41,576 bases of DNA from contig CAUJKI010000371.1 in assembly GCA_963205015.1 (NCBI GenBank), positions 1-41,576 of the forward strand, read 5' to 3'. Each line of letters opens with the position of its first letter. Within the stretch, counting starts at the first letter, position 1. Below the pieces are notes generated by a model. The model worked only from the letters and a program-made list of their open reading frames with translations. It was not told the origin of the DNA and did not search any database. The position numbers and the translations under genes were made by a program. Below are positions 34,928-41,394 of this stretch, in pieces. This stretch comes from Pseudomonadota bacterium (GTDB lineage: Bacteria > Pseudomonadota > Alphaproteobacteria > Rhizobiales > Hyphomicrobiaceae).

Positions 34928-34951
34928 TAATCATTATCAGGATTCTAACGA

Positions 34952-35842
34952 ATGAGCGATCGCACGTTCAAGCCGAGCCCACGAGCGCTGGTGCGCAGCA
35001 AGAGAGCCGACCAAATTGTCGAGGAGGTCAAACGCTGGATCGTGGCTAGCGAACTGCGCCCCGGCGACCGATTGCCGAAGGAGTCGGAACTCGAAGAACT
35101 CCTGCAGAGCAGCCGCGGCACCGTCCGAGAGGGCCTGAAGGTGCTGGAATCCGATGGTCTCATCGAGATCATGCGTGGCCCCAAAGGTGGAGCGCGCATC
35201 TCCAGCGTCTCATACGAAAAGGCGAGCGCCTCCTTACGCAACTTCCTGTACTTCCAGCCGCTCACATGGTCGGATATCTACCGCGTGCGGGAAAAGCTCG
35301 AGCCGATGATGGCGATGTCGGTCGTTGACACGCTGACGGACGACGATATCGCCGCGCTTCGTGACACCATCGAAATCTGCAAGCTCGGGATCAAAGGGAA
35401 GGTCACGGCGCGTGCACACCGCATCGCTGAACTCGAGTATCACTCGATCCTCGCGTGCGCTTGTCCAAATCCCCTGCTCGCACTCTTGAGCCGCTTTATC
35501 AGCGATATGCTGACCGATTTATCGATCTCCGATCCGGACAGCATCATTCCGGCGCGCGACTCTCGCTTTGCGACTAAGGCGCTAAAGTACCACTCCATGC
35601 TCCTCGATGCCTACGAGAAGCGAGATGCCGAGCGCGTGGGAGCGATCATGGATGAGCACGTTCATGATGCCGGCTGCATCGTATCGACGCGCGAAGAGGA
35701 GGTGGCGCAAGACAGCCTCCTCGTCGCTCATCAGACCAAGCCACTTCATCCGCAGAAGAGAAGCAAGATCAACGGCACCACCTCGGCTTCTCCAAAAAAG
35801 TCGACGAGACCACGCAAGACCACAACCAGGAGGATGCGCTAG
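34952..35842 (+). CDS. GntR-family regulator (FadR/FCD type) with basic tail
   Basis: 296-residue transcription factor. Residues 15-80 form a GntR winged helix (ELRPGDRLPKESELEELL, SRGTVREGLKVLESDGL). Residues 105-245 form an FCD ligand-binding domain, with metal or ligand histidines in ELEYHSIL, KYHSMLLDAYEKRD and MDEHVHDA. The last 35 residues are a Lys/Arg/Ser/Thr-rich tail (KRSKINGTTSAS, SPKKSTRPRKTTTRR) not usual for the family, perhaps extra DNA contact or disordered sequence. ATG 34952 follows an AT-rich promoter. Its stop touches the start of the binding-protein gene. It probably controls the divergent operon in response to a pathway compound. Confidence 0.9.
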   Translation: MSDRTFKPSPRALVRSKRADQIVEEVKRWIVASELRPGDRLPKESELEELLQSSRGTVREGLKVLESDGLIEIMRGPKGGARISSVSYEKASASLRNFLYFQPLTWSDIYRVREKLEPMMAMSVVDTLTDDDIAALRDTIEICKLGIKGKVTARAHRIAELEYHSILACACPNPLLALLSRFISDMLTDLSISDPDSIIPARDSRFATKALKYHSMLLDAYEKRDAERVGAIMDEHVHDAGCIVSTREEEVAQDSLLVAHQTKPLHPQKRSKINGTTSASPKKSTRPRKTTTRRMR

Positions 35843-37060
35843 ATGTTTAGATTGCCGAACACAAGAATATGGAAAGCGATAGCAGGTGCGCTGCTTTCAA
35901 GCGCATTACTGTCGGGAACAGCGGTAGCCGAGAGCGTCAAAATCGGCGTGATCGCGCCCTACAACACGCCTCCTGGCGAGGGCTTGCTTAATGCCGCTCG
36001 TATGGCAGCCGAAAAGATCAATGCCGGAGGTGGTATTGGCGGCCAGAAGCTTGAACTGATTTTCGCCAACGACGAGTACAAGGCTGATGTTGGTGCGAAC
36101 GCCTACAAGAAGCTCGTCCTGTCCGACAAAGTGGTCGCGGTCGTCGGGACCGCATCGAGCGGCGTGTCAATGGCGATCGTCGATCAGATGGCGCGTTATC
36201 GCGTCCCGATGATCTCGACCGGAGCAGCCACCCTTCAGCTCTCCGAGAAGGTCGCCGCCGAACGTGAACGCTACAAGTATTGGTTCCGCGTGATGCACAC
36301 GACGGACAATATCGCACGTTCGGTCGGTGATTTCGTCGCGAACTATCTTCGCAAGGAGAAGGGCTTCGACAAGGTCGCCATCCTTGCGGAAAATGCTGTC
36401 TGGGCTCGCGGTGTGCTTCCTGTGATCAAGCAGATTCTGACCGAGGCCGGGATCAAGGTCGTCGCCGAAGAGGCCTTCGATCTGGATACCAAGGACTTCA
36501 AGCCCATGCTGGCGAAGATTGCCGAAAGCGGGGCGCAGTTCATCCTTGATCTCTCGTCGCACGTCGATGGCGCGATCTACGTCAAGCAGTGGGGTGAACT
36601 CCGCGGACCACCGATGGTCGGTCTCAACGCATCGGGAACCTCGTCGCGCTTCTGGAAGGATACCGATGGTAATGCAGTCAGCCATGTTGACCTGATCCAA
36701 GGCAGCTATCGAGCCGCGCTCACGCCAAACACGATTGAGTGGTACGACAGCTACGTGAAGCAGTTCACCGTTTCGCCCGATTACACGAGCGGATACACCT
36801 ATGATGCACTCTTCATTCTGAAGGATGCCATCGAGCGCGCCAAGTCGACCAAGCCAGAGGACATCGTCGGCGCACTCGAGAAAACCGACTTCACAGGCGT
36901 GGCCGCTCGCTGGGTCTTCGAGGCGGATCACAACTCGAAGTTTGGTCCAGGATACCGTGTGATGGGTATGACGCAATGGCAGCCGGACGGCTCGCGGAAG
37001 GTTATCTGGCCCGCGGATATCAAAACCGGCGACTACATTTCTCCACCCTGGTCGAAATAG
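35843..37060 (+). CDS. livK: Liv-type ABC transporter periplasmic binding protein
   Basis: 405-residue periplasmic protein of the type-I ligand-binding (Peripla_BP_6) family. The signal peptide IWKAIAGALLSSALLSG ends with likely cleavage after TAVA near residue 29. Family segments are VKIGVIAPYNTPPGEG, INAGGGIGGQKLELIF, VVAVVGTASSGVSMAIVD, and PMISTGAATLQLS. ATG 35843 directly follows the GntR gene's stop, with AGGAGG nine bases upstream. It should feed LivHMGF encoded divergently. The binding pocket order SSG...STGA resembles amino-acid and amide (UrtA/AmiC-like) binders generally; the ligand is not predictable. Confidence 0.93.
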   Translation: MFRLPNTRIWKAIAGALLSSALLSGTAVAESVKIGVIAPYNTPPGEGLLNAARMAAEKINAGGGIGGQKLELIFANDEYKADVGANAYKKLVLSDKVVAVVGTASSGVSMAIVDQMARYRVPMISTGAATLQLSEKVAAERERYKYWFRVMHTTDNIARSVGDFVANYLRKEKGFDKVAILAENAVWARGVLPVIKQILTEAGIKVVAEEAFDLDTKDFKPMLAKIAESGAQFILDLSSHVDGAIYVKQWGELRGPPMVGLNASGTSSRFWKDTDGNAVSHVDLIQGSYRAALTPNTIEWYDSYVKQFTVSPDYTSGYTYDALFILKDAIERAKSTKPEDIVGALEKTDFTGVAARWVFEADHNSKFGPGYRVMGMTQWQPDGSRKVIWPADIKTGDYISPPWSK

Positions 37061-37129
37061 GCATTGGACAGGGTCTGTCCGCGTACCCTCGCAGAAAGCA
37101 CTTACCCGACTTAGGTTACATTGGCTTAG

Positions 37130-37155
37130 GCGGCGCCGAGTTCTCTCGGCGCCGC
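37130..37155 (+). terminator. GC-rich hairpin after livK
   Basis: GCGGCGCCGAG (37130-37140), loop TTCT, and exact complement CTCGGCGCCGC (37145-37155). Stem 11 bp, 70 bases past the binding-protein stop. The following bases (GTGGCATTCTTATCG) are only moderately T-rich. Confidence 0.7.
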
Positions 37156-37278
37156 GTGGCATTCTTATCGGGCCTCATCAGCCTCGGTCGCGGCGTCTTC
37201 CTGAACTTCAATTGCTGCATCCTTGACGTCGTCAAGTGATGATCGGGGCATGACACTACCGGCACGTCTTCGCAGAAT

Positions 37279-37623
37279 ATGAGCGCCAGCTACCTTCGCG
37301 ATTCAGCTCAGCGCATCCGCGTCAACCGACAGTGGCGGCTCGTCTTCCAGTGGGACGGCAGCCGCGACCAGGCGAGCGAGGTCTATCTTGAGACCATAGC
37401 TACCGATGAGGCCAACCATGCTGATGCAGCAGGCCCTTCCGAGGTCATGGGCGTGCAGCGCAAGCACGTCAACGAGCTGTGCAACAATCGGCGCAACGTC
37501 ACCGCGGCGACGGCCTTGATCCTGGCGCGCGTGTTCGGCAACAGCCCGGAGTTCTGGCTGAACGTGCAGCGGCGCACCGATCTCTGGGAAGCGATGAACT
37601 CACCCCACGCTTGCGGCGGGTAG
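37279..37623 (+). pseudogene. Collapsed HigB-HigA toxin-antitoxin remnant
   Basis: One 114-residue frame joins parts of two proteins. Residues 9-35 (SAQRIRVNRQWRLVFQW, then ASEVYLE) match the C-terminal half of HigB/RelE-type toxins. Residues 52-110 (SEVMGVQRKHVNELCNNRR, TAATALILARVFGNSPEFW, NVQRRTDLWEAMNSP) match the XRE antitoxin HigA. The toxin's N-terminus, the junction (toxin stop, antitoxin start and first helix) and the antitoxin tail are missing, so an internal deletion seems to have fused the pair. It should have no toxin activity; the HTH part could still bind DNA, but this is not shown. Confidence 0.7.
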
Positions 37624-37663
37624 GCGAAGGTCTCCGGTTCGAGCTTGCTCTGCGCGGTGGATC

Positions 37664-37990
37664 TCAGATCCTCGACGATGGCGAGCAGATCGCGCGCGCG
37701 GTCTGGGAAATGCTCCATAGACACTCGATGATGCCGGCCCCGTCATTAGGCTGCCCGTCGATAGAGAACGTCTCGGGAAGAATCTGAACGCCACGCGTCG
37801 GTGGAACACCGGCGGCGTCGAGCGCGTGTAGCTCCCTCTCCACGAGGTAGACGAGATACTCCGGCGTCTGCCACAGCCGGAACATCGGTACCGTCGACGG
37901 GTGCGCCTCTCTATTTGTGAGACGGGCAAGCCATGGCCGCCGGCGCTGGCGATGCGCGATCATCTGAATGATCGCTTTTGCATCGATCAT
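37664..37990 (-). CDS. Unrecognised small protein, probably frameshifted near its end
   Basis: 108-residue frame starting at ATG 37990, four bases after the XRE gene stops, so probably co-expressed with it. The first 85 residues look protein-like (IIQMIAHRQRRRPWLARL, FRLWQTPEYLVYLVERELHAL, PTRGVQILPETFSIDG). After GAGII the adjacent frame looks more natural (SMEHFPDRARDLLAIVEDL) and continues to about 37620, where it runs into the antisense of the HigA remnant. That shift again equals one missing base. I do not recognise a family. Confidence 0.5.
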   Translation of the reverse strand: MIDAKAIIQMIAHRQRRRPWLARLTNREAHPSTVPMFRLWQTPEYLVYLVERELHALDAAGVPPTRGVQILPETFSIDGQPNDGAGIIECLWSISQTARAICSPSSRI

Positions 37991-37994
37991 CGAT

Positions 37995-38210
37995 TCACTC
38001 GGGCCACGGCTGCGGTACCTGATCCATTGCGATCGCCGTCATCAAGGAGCGAACCGCCAGTGGCGGTTTCGCCGGACGGCCGCTCCGGCGGTCGATACCA
38101 GCGTCGTAGTTGGCGACCTGCGATTTGGAAATTCCGAGCGCGCCCGCGGCTTCATCCTGCGTGAAGCCGACCTGCCTGCGCCAGCGTCTGAATGACGACT
38201 CTCGAGCCAT
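37995..38210 (-). CDS. XRE-family helix-turn-helix protein
   Basis: 71-residue DNA-binding protein. The HTH is clear: GFTQDEAAGALGISKSQVA, followed by NYDAGIDRRSGRPAKPPLAV, a pattern common in small regulators carried on alphaproteobacterial plasmids and islands, ending QPWPE. ATG 38210 is the only good start. It is divergent from the gene at 38384 across 173 bp of AT-rich sequence with several inverted repeats, so it probably controls itself and that gene. The following gene starts four bases after its stop. Confidence 0.75.
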   Translation of the reverse strand: MARESSFRRWRRQVGFTQDEAAGALGISKSQVANYDAGIDRRSGRPAKPPLAVRSLMTAIAMDQVPQPWPE

Positions 38211-38253
38211 GAATGCGATCTACCACAATCCCCAGAAAATGCAATTGATGCGC

Positions 38254-38312
38254 AAAAATGACGATTTTTCCGGCTAAAATGTCATGATAAGATGCAGTAG
38301 ATGCATTATATT
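38254..38312. promoter_or_regulatory. AT-rich divergent control region with repeats
   Basis: AAAAAT-GACG-ATTTTT inverted repeat at 38254-38269, a -10-like TAAAAT at 38275-38280, a GATGCA direct repeat at 38291-38305 that also forms ATGCA-GTAG-A-TGCAT, and TATATT at 38307-38312. It lies between the XRE gene and the divergent 78-residue gene, so operators for the XRE protein are likely here. Confidence 0.4.
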
Positions 38313-38316
38313 GAGT

Positions 38317-38349
38317 GGGTCAGGCGGCGTTGGCGCGCCGCACTGACCC
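38317..38349 (+). promoter_or_regulatory. Leader hairpin upstream of the 78-residue gene
   Basis: GGGTCAG-GCGGCG, loop TTGGCG, CGCCGC-A-CTGACCC: a 13-bp stem with one bulge. It is followed at once by GATCAACCCCCTTG, a spacer and AAGGAG before ATG 38384. A matching hairpin-plus-leader precedes the gene at 38747. Confidence 0.55.
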
Positions 38350-38383
38350 GATCAACCCCCTTGAATCACCAAGGAGATCGACC

Positions 38384-38620
38384 ATGCCGAAGTCTACCAC
38401 ACAACCCCCGACACTCGTTGAAGACATCCTGCGCAAGACAGAGATCGTCGAGAAGGACCCGCAGCGCATTGGCGTCTTCTCGACCGGCGAGCGCATCGCC
38501 GTCGCGCTCGTGCTCAATCAGCAGGATCTGCTGGACTATGGCACCATCCTCGAGTCGGTCGAACGACTGGGCGAGGAATGGTTCAGGGCCGCTCTCATGG
38601 CCCAGCGGATGCGCAGATAG
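38384..38620 (+). CDS. Unrecognised 78-residue protein
   Basis: Small soluble protein starting at ATG 38384, with AAGGAG seven bases upstream (38371-38376). The frame is open further upstream, but that part covers the hairpin leader and is not coding. It shows a helical pattern: LVEDILRKTEIVEKDPQR, then FSTGERIAVALVLNQQDLL and ILESVERLGEEWFRAAL. No cysteine or metal motif. It shares its leader design with the membrane protein downstream, so the two are probably expressed together. I do not recognise the family; such proteins are common in accessory regions of Hyphomicrobiales. Confidence 0.65.
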   Translation: MPKSTTQPPTLVEDILRKTEIVEKDPQRIGVFSTGERIAVALVLNQQDLLDYGTILESVERLGEEWFRAALMAQRMRR

Positions 38621-38677
38621 CTGAAGCAGCGACTAGCTCTCCCCCATTCCGGAGGGCCTTTCCCTGCACCAGCAGGC

Positions 38678-38711
38678 GGCCCAGGCGGGTGGTGGAACAC
38701 CCGCCCGGGCC
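38678..38711 (+). promoter_or_regulatory. Leader hairpin upstream of the 358-residue gene
   Basis: GGCCCAGGCGGGTG (38678-38691), loop GTGGAA-type six bases, CACCCGCCCGGGCC (38698-38711): 14-bp stem with one mismatch. It is followed by TT, GATCAACCCCTTG, a spacer and AAGGAG before ATG 38747, the same order as at 38317. Confidence 0.55.
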
Positions 38712-38746
38712 TTGATCAACCCCTTGCTCGCACAAGGAGAAGACCC

Positions 38747-39823
38747 ATGACCACGCGTACCACTGTCCGCTCCTGGCGGGCAATGGCCGTTGCCGGCATT
38801 ATCCTCGCCGGCACCTGCTATGTGCTCTTCCAGGATGTCTTGCACGGCGCCCCCGTCACGACTGCCCACGTGCTCACCGGCGTCGCGCTCATTATCGCAA
38901 CCGCCGCTGCCCATTGGCTGGCGCCGACTTTCAAGGCCCGGCGTTATCCCCTCACGGCCTGCCTGCTCATTCTCGCAACGGGGGCAGTGCTTTACATCGG
39001 TCTCATGTCCGGCGCCCGCAATGCTGAGCAGATTGTCAGTAAGGCAACGCGCATTGAGAGCATCAACGCTGAGCGCGTTCGCATTCTTAAGCTGCGCGAC
39101 GAAGCGCAGGCGATGCTCAACAAGGCCTTGAAGGATGTCGCCGCCAAATGCGAGGGCGGCGTCGGCAAGAACTGCAAGGGTGCCGAGAGAACCCGCGATG
39201 TCTACGAGGCCGCCGTCAGGGGCCGCAATGCTGAGCTTGCCGCACTCGGTGCCGCGCAGACGCCGAACGCCGGCTATCGGGCGATTGCCGAGGGGCTCGT
39301 CCGTCTGCCCTGGTGGAAAGGCAGCGATATCGACGAACTGCAGGAGACGGTTATCATCTTGACTACGTGGCTCGCCGTTCTCCTTGCTGAGCTCAGTGTT
39401 CCGGCTTTCCTTGCCGTTGCGCTGGGCCACCATGATGTCCCATCGTTTTCCGACCACTCGCAGACGTCGTTTTCCGCAACCGAGGCAGCGGAAGCTCGCG
39501 CCCTGCTCGAGGCCGCGAGCATGGAAAACGACGATGCAGACAACGATGGGCCGCAAGGTCCCGAGCCGCCCACGGGCCGCAAAAGCCGGAAAACGACGGC
39601 GCGGTCGGGCAACGTCATCCCGTTGTTCAACCGCCATCCGGTGATCTCGGCGCTGGAAAGCGCGGGGCGCCGCCTCTCGAACGAGGAGCTGAAGCAGGCT
39701 ATGGGATGCTCTTCGTCCGAGGCCTCGAAGCGCTGGCGCGAAGTGCGTGAGCAGCTCGACGTTGGCTGGAATGGCCGTTATCGGTCCATCGGGCTGAAGG
39801 CTTGGCAACAGGCACGAGCCTGA
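38747..39823 (+). CDS. Membrane protein with C-terminal helix-turn-helix-like domain
   Basis: 358 residues; ATG 38747 with AAGGAG seven bases upstream. Three hydrophobic helices lie near the N-terminus (about 11-31, 41-58, 68-87). A charged helical region with a Cys pair (KCEGGVGKNCKGAERTRD) follows at about 95-165, then a fourth helix near 200-225 (IILTTWLAVLLAELS). The C-terminal third is cytosolic and basic (TGRKSRKTTARSGNV), ending in a winged-helix-like unit (HPVISALESAGRRLSNEEL, GCSSSEASKRWREV, WNGRYRSIGL). The arrangement resembles hypothetical proteins on phage- or island-borne DNA; I know no tested function. Linking a membrane anchor with a possible DNA- or RNA-binding end is unusual. 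Confidence 0.75.
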   Translation: MTTRTTVRSWRAMAVAGIILAGTCYVLFQDVLHGAPVTTAHVLTGVALIIATAAAHWLAPTFKARRYPLTACLLILATGAVLYIGLMSGARNAEQIVSKATRIESINAERVRILKLRDEAQAMLNKALKDVAAKCEGGVGKNCKGAERTRDVYEAAVRGRNAELAALGAAQTPNAGYRAIAEGLVRLPWWKGSDIDELQETVIILTTWLAVLLAELSVPAFLAVALGHHDVPSFSDHSQTSFSATEAAEARALLEAASMENDDADNDGPQGPEPPTGRKSRKTTARSGNVIPLFNRHPVISALESAGRRLSNEELKQAMGCSSSEASKRWREVREQLDVGWNGRYRSIGLKAWQQARA

Positions 39824-39859
39824 TCTCTCGACACGAATAGAAGCGCGAAACAGCACATT

Positions 39860-39894
39860 AACCCCAGGCGGCTACACCGCTGCCTGGGGTTTTC
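39860..39894 (+). terminator. Rho-independent terminator between convergent genes
   Basis: AACCCCAGGC (39860-39869) and GCCTGGGGTT (39882-39891) form a 10-bp perfect stem around a 12-base loop, followed by TTTTC. It terminates the plus-strand membrane-protein gene. It also lies directly at the stop of the minus-strand SRAP remnant. Confidence 0.85.
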
Positions 39895-40410
39895 TCACAG
39901 CAGCCATGGCTCTTCCGGTTCAATCGGCTCGAGCAGATTGGACTCCTGGTTCCGCACGTTGTTGACGCGCGTCGAAACCGGCCAAATCTTCATGAGCTCC
40001 GACAGGAAGGGTACCATGAGGTCTGCGGGATCCGGATCCTCGCCGAGCCAGCGCGCGTAGTCCTTTTCGTGCCGGATGACCGGCATCTGGTCGTGAATGG
40101 TCGCGACGAGATCGTTCGGCTTGCAGGTGACGATCGCGAATGTCTTCGGCGCCGTGCCTGGACGAGAGGCGGGATCAGCGCGGCTCTCCCAGATACCGGC
40201 GAGGCAGAATGGCTTCCCATCGGCCATGGCGAGCGCATAGGGCTGCTTCGTCCCCTTGATGTCCTTCCACTCGAGATAGCCGTCCACCGGCACCAGGCAG
40301 CGTCGGGAACGGTAGGCACCGCGGAACATACCGTTCGTCTAGATGGTCTCGCAGCGCGCGTTGGCTGGCTTTACCTTGGGCTTCGGCTCCTTCATTGGCA
40401 GCGAGCGCGG
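39895..40410 (-). pseudogene. yedK: SRAP (YedK/HMCES-type) protein, truncated and with in-frame stop
   Basis: The longest open part (from ATG 40329) carries CLVPVDGYLEWK, with the active-site Glu, PFCLAGIWES, FAIVTCKPNDLVATIHDQMPV-type sequence with the His, and a normal C-terminus. Upstream in the same frame KVKPANARCETI is also SRAP sequence, but a TAG at 40339-40341 interrupts it. About 65 N-terminal residues, including the essential Cys2 that crosslinks abasic DNA, are missing. Beyond 40410 the frame runs straight into the stop of the next gene, so a deletion joined the two. Intact SRAP proteins shield abasic sites in single-stranded DNA; this copy cannot. Confidence 0.85.
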
Positions 40411-40416
40411 TAGCAG

Positions 40417-41078
40417 CTAACGAACTACGTCGTCAAAGCCGTCTGCGATGTAGATGTCTGCTGGAGTAAAGATGGGGGTTGGGCGGCCATGAGTAACGTC
40501 GAGCGGTGAATCAGGCCACATCGCTTTCGAATATGCGGCGAAGATCATCTTGCTGCAGATGAGCCTCTTATACTGCAATGAATCGGACAGATAGGCCTTT
40601 TGGTTGGCGTCTAGGTTCCCATTGCCTATTCCGAGCTTCATCTTCATGAAAAGCGTCGCGGCCTTCATGACGTCTGCATAATCGTACCGCGCACCGTTCA
40701 GAGCCTCAGCTTCGACTACGATCCGATCCCTCTGCGCATCCGTGGCTCCGCGCGCGCGCAGTACGCACACGGTTTGATTTCTGAGATTCCTCCAGAGATC
40801 ATCTTTTTGGACACCGCCAGAGCCTCTCCAAGACACCGAAGAAACCGACGACATCGCGTGGATGATCGTGTCGCCGCCTAAGAACAGGCAGCGTGCGTAA
40901 AGTTTGCCGCATCAATGGAGTATGGTGGTATGAAGAGCCTTTGGAATCTAGCAATCGGATGCTTGTCGGGGTCCGAAGCCTTGAAAAGCATAACGTCGCC
41001 CCGCTCTAGTCGCGAGGCCAGCAAACCTGCTTGCGCGAGAGTATGCACTCGCACAGCCTTGCGCTTCAGCACTGGCAT
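40417..41078 (-). pseudogene. YiiX/NlpC-P60-like cysteine peptidase, frameshifted
   Basis: From ATG 41078 the first frame gives ASRLERGDVMLFKASD and NFTHAA, then stops at 40878. The next frame carries on in register: LFLGGDTIIHAMSSVSS, GARYDYADVMKAATLF, LICSKMIFAAY and GRPTPIFTPADIY. The His in FTHAA and the Cys in LICSK match the catalytic pair and order of the YiiX (circularly permuted NlpC/P60) fold. GCTGCCTGTTC would need one more C (GCCCTG) to restore a 220-residue protein. A 93-residue gene lies 34 bases upstream and looks like its operon partner. The target (peptidoglycan, amide or lipid) is unknown. Confidence 0.7.
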
Positions 41079-41112
41079 TCCAAGAGCCGCCCCCGAGGCG
41101 GGTTAAATGAGC

Positions 41113-41394
41113 TTATCGAATGCGCAACTGCTTAGGATAATACTTCTCACGTGTGTCGTCATCGACGACCGAAACCTTCTCTATGTAACGCGCGTCATTG
41201 TTCAGCTCGCAATTCAGCAAATCACCCACTCGAAGTCCCGACAGAGTGACGTTGTACGCGTTGAATGATCTATGGCCATCAAGATCCCAGACCACAAAGA
41301 TGTCATCCGATAGCTGATCGGTAATCTGGCCGACAAACCTTGTAGCTCGAGACCCATGCGGGGTGGACGCTTTCGTCGCCGCTAGAGACGGCAT
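41113..41394 (-). CDS. Unrecognised 93-residue protein
   Basis: Starts at ATG 41394, with GGAGGAG about eight bases upstream; an upstream ATG at 41430 lacks a site. It contains beta-rich stretches (FVGQITDQLSDDIFVVWDL, LSGLRVGDLLNCELNN, IEKVSVVDDDTREKYYP), a pattern like small OB- or SH3-type barrels, with no signal peptide. It ends 34 bases before the YiiX-like gene in the same direction, so the two probably form an operon. I do not recognise a family. The 180 bases to the window end show no further gene. Confidence 0.55.
   Translation of the reverse strand: MPSLAATKASTPHGSRATRFVGQITDQLSDDIFVVWDLDGHRSFNAYNVTLSGLRVGDLLNCELNNDARYIEKVSVVDDDTREKYYPKQLRIR

Noticed and set aside
37165-37251. Minus-strand 28-codon frame with acidic peptide (DDVKDAAIEVQEDA)
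   Set aside because: No ribosome site and very short; may be the tail of a lost gene but not supportable.
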